Assembly (NCBI GenBank): GCA_905207535.1
Contig: CAJLLX010000006.1
Span: 1 to 40,038 of the forward strand
DNA length: 40,038 nucleotides
Direction: 5' to 3'
Source of the DNA: an uncultured Muribaculaceae bacterium
GTDB taxonomy: Bacteria; Bacteroidota; Bacteroidia; Bacteroidales; Muribaculaceae
A program made the position numbers and the translations under genes. The notes below the pieces were generated by a model. It did no database searches and was not told where the DNA came from. It saw only the letters and a list, made by a program, of their open reading frames with translations. Positions 31,274 through 39,033 of the stretch are shown in pieces; the stretch's first letter is position 1; the number at the start of each line of letters is the position of its first letter.

Positions 31274-32482
31274 ATGAGCAAACTCGTAAGCAAGCGATAT
31301 CTCCTCCCGTTTATCCTCATCACCTCGCTGTTTTTTATGTGGGGTTTTGCCAGAGCTATTCTCGACGTACTCAACAAGCACTTTCAGGAGGCGCTTTCGA
31401 TATCCATCACCCAGTCGGCCCTCATTCAGGCCACCACCTATCTGGGCTACTTCCTGATGGCGCTTCCGGCCGGCATCATCATCACCCGCTACGGCTACCG
31501 GCGGGGAGTGGTCACCGGTCTGCTGCTCTTTGCCATCGGTTCGCTGCTTTTCATCCCCGGGGAGAGCATCATGTCGTTTCCCGTGTTTCTGGGCGCACTG
31601 TTTGTCATAGGTTGCGGTCTGGCGATACTCGAGACGGCCGCCAACCCCTACGCCGCCGAACTTGGCGACAAATCCACCGCTGCCAGCCGTCTGAATCTGG
31701 CACAGTCGTTCAACGGCCTGGGCTGCATCCTGGCGCCGGCGGTGGTGGGCGGCTTCCTCTTCTCCAACAGCAGCAACCGCGTAGCGGTGCCCTATACCGT
31801 GATGGGGATAGTGGTGCTGACAGTGGCATTCATTTTCAGCCGCGTGCGTCTGCCGGAGATCGCTCCCGACAGCCGTGAAGCATCCGACGACACCCACGAG
31901 CCCTCGGGGATCGCCGCCACCATCCGACATCTCTGGAGCAAACCCAAATTTCGCCTCGGCGTGATGGCTCTGTTCTGCTACGAGATCGCCGAAATCTCCA
32001 TTAATAGCCTCTTCATCAACTACGCCACCTCTGATGGCTGGATGACCCGCGAGACGGCCGCCGCCGTCCTCTCCTTCGGTGCCCTCGGCCTCTTCATGAC
32101 CGCACGCATCGCAGGTAGCTGGGTGATGAGCCGCATCGCGGCGCGCAAGGTGCTGCTCTTCTGCGCCGTAATGACCGTGGCGGGAGCGTTGGCCGTGAGC
32201 CTCAATGCCGGACTCCTGTCGCGTGCCGGCATCTTCGCCTGCTATGCTTTCGAGGCCATCATGTTTCCCACCATATTCGCCATCACCATCACCGAAGCCG
32301 GAAAATCGGTAAAAATCGCATCGTCGTTTCTGATGATGACCCCTATCGGCGGAGCCGTAGGCACCCTGCTCATGGGCGCTGTCGCCGATCATGCCGACAT
32401 TTCCACCTCTTTCCTGGTGCCGGCTGCGGCTTACGCCATGGTGCTCCTCTACTCCCTATACATGAATAAACGACTGAAATAA
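31274..32482 (+). CDS. MFS transporter, fucose/glucose (FHS) type sugar:H+ symporter
   Basis: A 402-residue inner-membrane protein with 12 predicted helices of the FHS branch of the major facilitator superfamily (FucP, GluP). Diagnostic segments are FFMWGFARAILDVLNKHFQ in TM1, ETAANPYAAELG in TM4, and RLNLAQSFNGLGCILAP in TM5. Substrate is a monosaccharide by family; which one is not readable. It sits between a HAD phosphatase and a PfkB kinase, 12 bp before the latter, so uptake followed by phosphorylation is the likely logic. Confidence 0.9.
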   Translation: MSKLVSKRYLLPFILITSLFFMWGFARAILDVLNKHFQEALSISITQSALIQATTYLGYFLMALPAGIIITRYGYRRGVVTGLLLFAIGSLLFIPGESIMSFPVFLGALFVIGCGLAILETAANPYAAELGDKSTAASRLNLAQSFNGLGCILAPAVVGGFLFSNSSNRVAVPYTVMGIVVLTVAFIFSRVRLPEIAPDSREASDDTHEPSGIAATIRHLWSKPKFRLGVMALFCYEIAEISINSLFINYATSDGWMTRETAAAVLSFGALGLFMTARIAGSWVMSRIAARKVLLFCAVMTVAGALAVSLNAGLLSRAGIFACYAFEAIMFPTIFAITITEAGKSVKIASSFLMMTPIGGAVGTLLMGAVADHADISTSFLVPAAAYAMVLLYSLYMNKRLK

Positions 32483-32494
32483 ACTCCATCCCGT

Positions 32495-33421
32495 ATGGCT
32501 ATCTCAAATACCGACAACCACGCATCCACTCATGCCGATATCTGCTGCATCGGCCACATCACTCTCGACAAAGTGATCACTCCCCGCTTCACGGCCCACA
32601 TGCCCGGCGGCACTGCATATTATTTCGCAAAAGCACTGAAAAATTTCCCCCACGACGGTTTTCGCCTCGTCACATCGGTAGGCGACAGCGAGCGCTCCGT
32701 GGTCGACGACCTGCGCGCCGAGGGGATCGACGTAGATCTCATCCCCAGCCGCCGCTCGGTATATTTTGAAAACAAATACGGCGAGGATATGAACGACCGT
32801 CAGCAGCGCGTGCTCGCAAAAGCCGACCCCTTCACGGTGGAAAATCTCCGCAATATCCACGCCTGCATCTTCCACCTCGGCACACTCCTGGCCGATGATT
32901 TCAGCCTCGAAGTCATCAAAGATCTCTCATCGCGCAGCAAAGTGTCGGTCGACGTGCAGGGATATCTCCGCAAAGTAGAGGGTGAACGGGTGGTGGCCGT
33001 CGATTACGGCCTCAAACGCGAGGCAATGCCCTACATCGACATCATCAAATGCAACGAAAAAGAGATGGAAGTGGTCACCGGTGAGTCCGACGCCCGCAAA
33101 GCCGCCCGAATCCTTGCCGACTGGGGATGTAAGGAAGTGCTCCTCACCCTCGGCGACAAAGGATCTATCATCTATGCCGGCGGCCGGTTTTATGATATCC
33201 CCGCCATTCCGGCCACCGAAATCGTAGATACCACGGGATGCGGCGACACCTATATGGCCGGCTACCTCTACATGCGTTCGCGCGGCGCCTCCTACCTCGA
33301 AGCCGGCACCTTCGCCGCCGCCATGTGCACCATCAAACTGCAGGACAAAGGCCCCTTCTCCGCCACTTATGCCGATGTCCTCAGCCTCATCGACCGCACC
33401 CTCCGCTCCTTCAGAAGCTGA
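32495..33421 (+). CDS. PfkB-family sugar kinase
   Basis: A 308-residue ribokinase-like kinase. Visible are DICCIGHITLDKV at the N-terminus, HMPGGTAYYFAKALKNF (substrate-binding GG), KCNEKEMEVVTGE, LGDKGSIIYAGG and the anion-hole/catalytic motif DTTGCGDTYMAGY with the base at about Asp251 (Cys in place of the more common Ala). It starts 12 bp after the transporter stop, so the two are cotranscribed. It probably phosphorylates the sugar brought in by that transporter; specificity unknown. A terminator-like hairpin follows. Confidence 0.9.
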   Translation: MAISNTDNHASTHADICCIGHITLDKVITPRFTAHMPGGTAYYFAKALKNFPHDGFRLVTSVGDSERSVVDDLRAEGIDVDLIPSRRSVYFENKYGEDMNDRQQRVLAKADPFTVENLRNIHACIFHLGTLLADDFSLEVIKDLSSRSKVSVDVQGYLRKVEGERVVAVDYGLKREAMPYIDIIKCNEKEMEVVTGESDARKAARILADWGCKEVLLTLGDKGSIIYAGGRFYDIPAIPATEIVDTTGCGDTYMAGYLYMRSRGASYLEAGTFAAAMCTIKLQDKGPFSATYADVLSLIDRTLRSFRS

Positions 33422-33478
33422 CCCATTGAATCTTGAGCAAACATCACCCCACTGTTGGGCAGCGAGGGGATGTAAAAG

Positions 33479-33520
33479 AGCCCGTGATCCGAGGGGATGC
33501 GGAGGCCGGGCTTAAGTTTT
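33479..33520 (+). terminator. hairpin AGCCCG/CGGGCT with T-tract after the kinase gene
   Basis: AGCCCG (33479-33484) pairs with CGGGCT (33507-33512); the loop holds an inner ATCC/GGAT stem, and TAAGTTTTATT follows. Position, 60 nt after the kinase stop, supports a terminator for the three-gene unit. Confidence 0.5.
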
Positions 33521-33524
33521 ATTG

Positions 33525-33560
33525 AAAGGGGGTGATTACTTCAAAGGGGTTGATTACTTC
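33525..33560. repeat. 18-bp tandem repeat across the DUF4136 gene stop
   Basis: Two adjacent 18-bp units (33525-33542 and 33543-33560) read AAAGGGG(G/T)TGATTACTTC. The second contains the stop codon (33554-33556) and the last two Lys codons of the lipoprotein gene; the first is a downstream copy. Confidence 0.75.
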
Positions 33561-34174
33561 TTGGTGCGGTACTGCGGAAGGAGAGGCACGGGGAATTTGC
33601 TGAAGAGGGTGGTGACGGCCTCGGAGATGCCGGAGAGTTCCTGGTAGCCGTTGCCTCCACCATTGAGGATGGTGGCGACAGAGGCCGAATAGAGAGGCAC
33701 TTTGGTGTCTATGTTCACCAGATCCATGGTGAGAACGCCTTCCTTGTAGATGCCGGTTATCACCTGGGCATTTGAGTAATAGGCCGGATCCCAATAGGGG
33801 CCGTAGTTGTATCGCGGCCACATGTAGTAGGGATAATAGGGGCCGTTGTAGGGGAAGTAGCCGCCCGGCGGTACCAGCGGACTTGTCTCGATCTCGCGAT
33901 GGGTGGTTACGGCGATATTCACCAGCAGGGGCGATGTGGAGCTCTCCTCAAAGCCTCGCATCAGCATCTCCTGACGGATGGCTGCGGCGATGTTGTAGTA
34001 GGTCACCATCTCCATGCCGGGAGGCAATTTGCCCATGTCGGGGGTGACGATGCGGAATGTATGATACTGCGAGAGGTCGGCGTCGTTGTAGACCTCGCTG
34101 TTGACCAGCTGATAGGGGGAGCATGATGTGAGCATCAGCGCCAGCAGCCCAAGGATAGTGAATATTTTTTTCAT
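33554..34174 (-). CDS. DUF4136 lipoprotein
   Basis: A 206-residue envelope lipoprotein: signal peptide MKKIFTILGLLALMLTSC with lipobox LTSC (Cys18), then a DUF4136 domain (VYNDADLSQYHTFRIV..., AAAIRQEMLMRGFEES, LLVNIAVTTHREI) and a Pro/Tyr/Gly-rich loop (about 105-135, GGYFPYNGPYYPYYMWPRY). The end GVLTMDLVNIDTKVPLYSASV is also typical. Function of the family is unknown. A -7 box lies 6 nt before the ATG. The stop codon is inside an 18-bp tandem duplication. Confidence 0.9.
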   Translation of the reverse strand: MKKIFTILGLLALMLTSCSPYQLVNSEVYNDADLSQYHTFRIVTPDMGKLPPGMEMVTYYNIAAAIRQEMLMRGFEESSTSPLLVNIAVTTHREIETSPLVPPGGYFPYNGPYYPYYMWPRYNYGPYWDPAYYSNAQVITGIYKEGVLTMDLVNIDTKVPLYSASVATILNGGGNGYQELSGISEAVTTLFSKFPVPLLPQYRTKK

Positions 34175-34179
34175 CGGAA

Positions 34180-34187
34180 CAAAGTTA
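34180..34187 (-). promoter_or_regulatory. -7 box TAACTTTG directly before the DUF4136 ATG
   Basis: Perfect TAnnTTTG on the minus strand ending 6 nt before the ATG at 34174, again implying a leaderless mRNA. No -33 match. Confidence 0.5.
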
Positions 34188-34311
34188 AAACGTTTGATTC
34201 AGAGGGGTGAGACCGGCGTTTTCGCGTTGCTGCGTCACCTCTGCGCAAGGCTACAGCGAAAGCGTCAGACAGGTCGGCCCCGTCTGATAATCTAACAAAC
34301 TTCTGTTCCTT

Positions 34312-35952
34312 TTAGTTTTTCTTTTTCTTGGGTTGCCCCTCAGCGGGTGCCGGAGCCTGTTCCTTTTTGGCGTCCTCAGCCGGCTTGTCGAGACCGAAAC
34401 AGCGGCGGATGGCCTCGCGGATGCGCAGAGCATCGGGCGAATTGCCTTTGAGAATCGAGAGGATGGCCTGCACATAGGCATCCTTGCTTCCCGAGAGGCC
34501 GCAAAGTCCGCTGACATTGGAGCGCGGAATCATGGATTTCTGATTGTATACGCGAAGGATCGAGGCGTAGTCCTCATCTGCCACATACCGCGAGAACTCC
34601 CGGCAAAAACTCTCGTAAAGTCCCCGAGGATTGATCTCTCGCACGAGCGAGTTCATGTGATCCTCAAGGGCATTGATGTTGGTGAACCGTCCGTCGATGC
34701 GATATTCCACCGTGCGCTTCACCCTGTGACGCGTATGTAGCAGCGCCTGTTGGCGCAAGTCGTGGCGGAACTGACTTATTATCGAGTCCTTCACCGCGCG
34801 AAACACACGGTGAGGTTCGCGGCCGTGGGCATGCGCCACAGCGCGGATCACATCTTCGAGCATGAGGATATTCTCGATTTCGGCCACCTCGGGCACGTAG
34901 ACATTTTTGCCGCGCAGATAATTGACCTCGGCCGAGTCGCGGCGGTCGCGGTCCACGATGCCGAAGCTGTCAAGGTGGTGGAAACCCTTGAGGTCGTTGA
35001 AAGCGCGTGTGGCCTCTATCACTTTGTTGCAACTGCCGAGCGCCTTTACCGAATGTTCGCGGAAGATGAGCGGATAGAGTTTGGAGTCGATGCTGTGGGT
35101 AGAGTCGCCCTCGATGAAAAGCACCGGTTTGCGGGCGCCTACAAGCGCCATGTAGACTTCCTCCGACAGACCGGCATCAGCCGGAAGCAGGTCGTAGTCC
35201 CAGGTATTGCGGTCGGGGTCGTAGGAACGTACCCACACTATCACATTCTCCAGACGGGAGGCGGCGAAATCGACATCGTGAGTGGTATAGACAAAGCGGC
35301 AATCGGGTCGCATGTCCTCGATGGTGTCCCATAGCACGCGAAGCATGGAGCTATGCATGAAGATGCCGGGGTTGTCGACAAATACCGTAGAGCCCTCAGG
35401 GGCATAAAGCACGGCGCCGAAATAGTAGAGCACGGCACGTTCGCCGTGCGACAGCCGTTTGGGCGAATAAGAGCCGATCTCGCCGCTGCGGGAGAAGAGG
35501 AGCGCTCCCCCTTCGCGAAGCACATGATTGGACGGGAACATTTCCTGCCAGCTGCGTATCACGGCATCGAGACGGCTCTCGGGTATGGGCTGCACATCGC
35601 CGCGCACCGAGGCCATCTTCCATTCCACCAGTTTTTGCATCTCCTCGTTGAGCAGAAGCGTCATCAGGCGGTCGAACATGGTGGTGGATCCGCTGCCGTG
35701 AAGAAATGCGGGCGACTTGACTGCCTCGTTGAAAATCTCATCGATAGAGCCTTGTTCGCGGATGCGGTAGTTGACATCGGTGAGTGCCTCGAGTGCCGAA
35801 AGGCGAAACACCTTCATCTCGGGCATCTGCTGAAGATACTCGGTGAAGCGGGTTTTGCCACTGCCGTTGGCGCCGATGATAGTCACCTGGCGGGCATCCT
35901 CGGGGAGCTCAATGCGCTTGCCGTCGGCTTTGGGAGGGAGTAATAGTTTCAT
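34312..35952 (-). CDS. ABC-type ATPase fused to a DUF4435 (TOPRIM-like) domain
   Basis: A 546-residue soluble protein in two parts. Residues 1-250 form an ABC/AAA_15-like ATPase: Walker A IIGANGSGKT (25-34), signature LSHGER (about 166-171), Walker B TVFVDNPGIFMH (about 189-200; Asn where the catalytic Glu normally stands) and YTTHDVDFAASR (switch His). Residues about 275-400 match DUF4435, a TOPRIM-type nuclease fold: LFIEGDS (Glu), GIVDRDRRD (DxD) and VAEIENILM. The C-terminus is a low-complexity Lys/Ala/Pro tail. The order ATPase-TOPRIM is that of OLD nucleases and of fused AriA-AriB (PARIS) defence proteins, but this may be a chromosomal Bacteroidales relative with another role. It stands alone. 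Confidence 0.85.
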   Translation of the reverse strand: MKLLLPPKADGKRIELPEDARQVTIIGANGSGKTRFTEYLQQMPEMKVFRLSALEALTDVNYRIREQGSIDEIFNEAVKSPAFLHGSGSTTMFDRLMTLLLNEEMQKLVEWKMASVRGDVQPIPESRLDAVIRSWQEMFPSNHVLREGGALLFSRSGEIGSYSPKRLSHGERAVLYYFGAVLYAPEGSTVFVDNPGIFMHSSMLRVLWDTIEDMRPDCRFVYTTHDVDFAASRLENVIVWVRSYDPDRNTWDYDLLPADAGLSEEVYMALVGARKPVLFIEGDSTHSIDSKLYPLIFREHSVKALGSCNKVIEATRAFNDLKGFHHLDSFGIVDRDRRDSAEVNYLRGKNVYVPEVAEIENILMLEDVIRAVAHAHGREPHRVFRAVKDSIISQFRHDLRQQALLHTRHRVKRTVEYRIDGRFTNINALEDHMNSLVREINPRGLYESFCREFSRYVADEDYASILRVYNQKSMIPRSNVSGLCGLSGSKDAYVQAILSILKGNSPDALRIREAIRRCFGLDKPAEDAKKEQAPAPAEGQPKKKKN

Positions 35953-35997
35953 GGCTTATAAGTATGGCGAGGTGAAGAGGAAAGAGAGGGGAAGGAT

Positions 35998-36040
35998 ATA
36001 AAAGCCGCAGGCTTTTATCACTGCTGCTATCACTGCTGCA
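35998..36040. repeat. palindrome plus 12-bp direct repeat
   Basis: ATAAAAGCC (35998-36006) and GGCTTTTAT (36010-36018) form a perfect 9-bp palindrome with loop GCA, followed by two copies of ATCACTGCTGC(T/A) (36017-36028, 36029-36040). Located in the 136-bp gap downstream of aguB; a terminator or dispersed palindrome is possible. Confidence 0.5.
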
Positions 36041-36088
36041 GGGCCGTAGCCGCCAACCTATGTGAGGAGAGCGTTAACGGCCCGGAGG

Positions 36089-36976
36089 TCAGTCGAGGAA
36101 GCGGCGGGTGAGGCCGTCGTAGCAGTCGATGCGGCGGTCGCGGAGGAAGGGCCACCAGCGACGCACCTGCTCAGAGCGGTCGAGGTCGATATCCACTATG
36201 GCTGTGGTGTCCATATCGGCGGGAGCACGGAAAAGTATTTCGCCCTGCGGACCGGCAACAAAGCTGTTGCCCCAGAAGGTGATGCCGTTGGTCTGCCCCG
36301 AGGGGTCGGGCTCGAGGCCGGTGCGGTTGACAGTGACTACCGGCAGACCGTTGGCCACGGCATGTCCGCGCTGCACAGTCATCCAGGCATCGAGCTGACG
36401 CTTCTTTTCATCGGGAGTGTCGGTAGATTCCCACCCGATAGCAGTAGGATAGATGAGGATTTCAGCCCCGCGGAGAGCCATCAGACGGGCAGCCTCGGGA
36501 TACCACTGATCCCAGCAGACGAGCACGCCGAGACGCCCCACCGAGGTGTCGATCGGCTCAAAACCAAGGTCGCCGGGAGTGAAATAAAACTTCTCGTAGT
36601 AGGCCGGATCGTCGGGGATGTGCATCTTGCGGTATTTGCCGGCGACGGAGCCGTCGGCCTCGAATACCACAGCCGTATTGTGATAAAGCCCCGGTGCACG
36701 ACGCTCGAAAAGCGAAGTGACTATGACACAGCCGGTCTCGCGCGCCAGTTCGGCATAAAATTCGGTAGTTTCCGAGGGGATGGCCACGGCCAGGGAGCAG
36801 TGATCCACATTTTCGGTCTGACAGAAATAGAGCGAATCGTGAAGCTCCTGATTCACAATCAGCTGCGCCCCTTGGGATGCAAGCAGACGGATTTTTTCGC
36901 CCAGACGGCGACGGTTTTCGGCGGTGTCGCCCACGTTGGCCTGCTGTATGATTCCTGTCTTTAACAATCGGCTCAT
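36089..36976 (-). CDS. aguB: N-carbamoylputrescine amidase
   Basis: A 295-residue nitrilase-superfamily enzyme hydrolysing N-carbamoylputrescine to putrescine, CO2 and ammonia. The triad is visible: Glu44 in VNQELHDSLYF, Lys117 in GKYRKMHIPDDP and Cys154 in LVCWDQWYPEAAR. The segments TAIGWESTDTPDEKKRQLDAW and VNRTGLEPDPSGQTNGITFWG are typical of AguB. It follows aguA (agmatine deiminase) by 56 bp, completing the agmatine-to-putrescine pathway. Confidence 0.95.
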   Translation of the reverse strand: MSRLLKTGIIQQANVGDTAENRRRLGEKIRLLASQGAQLIVNQELHDSLYFCQTENVDHCSLAVAIPSETTEFYAELARETGCVIVTSLFERRAPGLYHNTAVVFEADGSVAGKYRKMHIPDDPAYYEKFYFTPGDLGFEPIDTSVGRLGVLVCWDQWYPEAARLMALRGAEILIYPTAIGWESTDTPDEKKRQLDAWMTVQRGHAVANGLPVVTVNRTGLEPDPSGQTNGITFWGNSFVAGPQGEILFRAPADMDTTAIVDIDLDRSEQVRRWWPFLRDRRIDCYDGLTRRFLD

Positions 36977-37032
36977 AATATCTCTTCTACTGTTATCTTG
37001 TTATTCGTCAAGCGGTTAACTCCGCACATTTC

Positions 37033-38103
37033 TCACATATCGAGCGTGGCGCTGCGGAGTTGCATCGTGGAGCAATGGAGCGAGCCGTGCTGGCGGATGA
37101 GAGCACGGCAATCGACATCCACTATCTCGCGGTCGGGGAAAGCAATCTGCATCATCTGATGCGCCATGAGGTCGTTGTCCTTCTGACCGTAGACCGGCAG
37201 GAGCACTGCGCGGGGGGTGATTAGAAAATTGGCATAGGTGGCCGGCAGGCGCTCTCCGTCCTCGTCGTAGATCGCATCGGGCAACGGTAGGCCGATGAGA
37301 TTGTAAGGTTGCCCCTCGGGGGTGCGGAGCTCACGCAACTCCTGCTCCATAAGCTCCAGCTCCTTGTAGTGAGGGTCGACGCTGTTGTAGCATTTCACAT
37401 AGAGGATGGTGTCGTGAGGCGCGAAGCGAGCCAGGGTGTCGATGTGGCTGTCGGTGTCGTCGCCCGCAAGGGCGCCATGATGCAGCAACAGCAGCCTGTT
37501 GATGCCGAGAGTGCGGGCGAAGTAAGCGCACAGCTCCTCTTCGGTGCGGCTGCCGTTGCGGTTCAGGGCATGCAGACAGGCCGATGTGCTTAGCATCGTA
37601 CCCTTGCCGTCGACCTCCATCGATCCCCCCTCGAAAGTGTAATCGAGGTGACACTCGTAGCATTTCTTATCCAGCACACCTATACTCACCATGCTGAGAT
37701 TGATAAGGTTGTCGCGATTGGCGGCAAACTTCAGTCCCCATCCGTCGAAACGGAAATCGAGCAGACGCAGCGTGCCGTCAGCCTCCTCTACCGTGATCGG
37801 GCCGTAATCACGGGTCCAAGTGTCGTTGTTCTTCACATGCACCGTGAGGAGCTGCGAGGCCGGAATGAAGGAGAGCTTTTGGCGGACATCGCCCTCGGGG
37901 TCTATCACCAGCAGACGCATGCCGCAGTCGGCAAGTGCACGGGCCATGGCGAGGTAGCACTCCTCCACCTCGGCGAGCATGGGCGCCCAATCGGTGTCGG
38001 CCGTAGGCCATGCTATCATCACAGTGTCAAACTGTTCCCATTCGGCGGGAACGCGCCTTAACACTGCACCGGAGGCTTTGGATGCTGACTCGTTGAGTGT
38101 CAT
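37033..38103 (-). CDS. aguA: agmatine deiminase
   Basis: A 356-residue enzyme of the peptidyl-arginine-deiminase-like guanidine-modifying family that converts agmatine to N-carbamoylputrescine and ammonia. Visible are TWTRDYGPITV, FEGGSMEVDGKGTML, HHGALAGDDTDSHIDTLARF with the catalytic His/Asp, and the nucleophile Cys344 in HGSLHCSTMQL. The start codon overlaps the stop of the upstream 78-residue gene, so translation is probably coupled. With aguB it makes putrescine from arginine-derived agmatine. Confidence 0.95.
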   Translation of the reverse strand: MTLNESASKASGAVLRRVPAEWEQFDTVMIAWPTADTDWAPMLAEVEECYLAMARALADCGMRLLVIDPEGDVRQKLSFIPASQLLTVHVKNNDTWTRDYGPITVEEADGTLRLLDFRFDGWGLKFAANRDNLINLSMVSIGVLDKKCYECHLDYTFEGGSMEVDGKGTMLSTSACLHALNRNGSRTEEELCAYFARTLGINRLLLLHHGALAGDDTDSHIDTLARFAPHDTILYVKCYNSVDPHYKELELMEQELRELRTPEGQPYNLIGLPLPDAIYDEDGERLPATYANFLITPRAVLLPVYGQKDNDLMAHQMMQIAFPDREIVDVDCRALIRQHGSLHCSTMQLRSATLDM

Positions 38104-38336
38104 TCGTCGAAATCGTTGTTAAGTGAATCCCAGGCCTCGTTGCGTTCGCTCAGATACTCCTCGCAAAAGTCGATGAAACCCATGCGCTCGCTGCTGCCGG
38201 TCTCCTGGCACCATTCGCGATACTGCCGGTGGAGCTCGTCGTCGGCGCCTATCATCTTTTTAAATTCGGCCTCGGCCATGTCGATGCCTCCGGCCTGATT
38301 GAGCACATCAATAAAAATGTCGCGGATATCGTCCAT
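38100..38336 (-). CDS. small acidic protein of unknown function, coupled to aguA
   Basis: A 78-residue, strongly acidic protein (MDDIRDIFIDVLNQAGGID..., ending NNDFDE), predicted to be mostly helical, with no signal peptide or membrane segment. I do not recognise a named family. Its stop overlaps the aguA start by 4 bp (38100-38103), and it follows the TM2 gene by 35 bp. Coupling and good codon structure support it as real. A role as an accessory or regulatory partner of the deiminase is a guess from context only. Confidence 0.75.
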   Translation of the reverse strand: MDDIRDIFIDVLNQAGGIDMAEAEFKKMIGADDELHRQYREWCQETGSSERMGFIDFCEEYLSERNEAWDSLNNDFDE

Positions 38337-38371
38337 TTCTTCTTACTGTCTGAGAGTCTTGGAGAGAGACG

Positions 38372-38818
38372 TCAGAAAAGAGGGAAAGAGGATGTGGTAG
38401 TCACATATTTACGCTCGAAGTCGGCATTGTTCATGCAGAACATCAGGATGCCCTGGATGAGGGTAAGTATCTCCCATAAGCCGCAGGTGACCAGCGTCAG
38501 CAGTATGGTGAGCAATCCTGCGCCAACCTTGCCAAGGTAGAAATACTGCACGCCGAGGCCTCCGAGCAGGATGGCAAGCAGAGCGGCCACGCCGCGGCTC
38601 TTGCCGTAAGGGCCGTCGTCGAAGGCGTTGTTGCGAACGTAGTATGCGTCGGTCGGCTGCTGATAGCCGTAAGAGCCATTGGGCTGATAACCATTGCCTT
38701 GATTAGCATAATTATGTGCGTTGCCCGAGGGCTGGGATGCGGGTAGATCACGGTTGCAATACATGCAATGAGTGGCATTATCGTCGAGCACTGCTCCGCA
38801 ATAAGGGCATATTTTCAT
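38372..38818 (-). CDS. zinc-ribbon TM2-domain membrane protein
   Basis: A 148-residue protein: an N-terminal zinc ribbon (CPYC at 4-7, CMYC at 18-21), an Asn/Gln/Gly/Tyr-rich linker (about 25-65) and a C-terminal TM2 domain with two helices, KSRGVAALLAILLGGLGVQYFYLG and GAGLLTILLTLVTCGLWEILTLIQGI, containing the usual G-x-x-x-F-Y-L-G turn. TM2 proteins are small membrane proteins of unclear function. It heads a probable operon with the 78-residue gene, aguA and aguB and has a good promoter. Confidence 0.9.
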   Translation of the reverse strand: MKICPYCGAVLDDNATHCMYCNRDLPASQPSGNAHNYANQGNGYQPNGSYGYQQPTDAYYVRNNAFDDGPYGKSRGVAALLAILLGGLGVQYFYLGKVGAGLLTILLTLVTCGLWEILTLIQGILMFCMNNADFERKYVTTTSSFPLF

Positions 38819-38855
38819 ATCTTTTGGTTTGAGAATTTTAGTTGTGAATTTTCTG

Positions 38856-38885
38856 TAAAAGTAAGAAAATTATTTCAGTATCAAA
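38856..38885 (-). promoter_or_regulatory. promoter TTTG-N18-TACTTTTA of the TM2-agu unit
   Basis: On the minus strand TTTG (38882-38885), 18 nt, then TACTTTTA (38856-38863), one mismatch from TAnnTTTG. It predicts a leader of about 30 nt before the ATG at 38818. Confidence 0.55.
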
Positions 38886-39033
38886 ATATTTTTAAACATA
38901 AAAAAGTGTAAGAGTGCACCATATCCGTGCATTTAGGCGCTTTTTATACGATTAGACGGGGCAAAGAGGGAAAAAGTTGCATTTCGACCCGTATTTTCGG
39001 CGGGAAAACGGGATCAAAGGGATGAAAACACTC

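Noticed and set aside
31271..32392. 373-codon minus-strand frame opposite the FHS transporter
   Set aside because: Gly/Glu/His-rich antisense translation, no domain; the plus strand encodes a clear 12-helix transporter.
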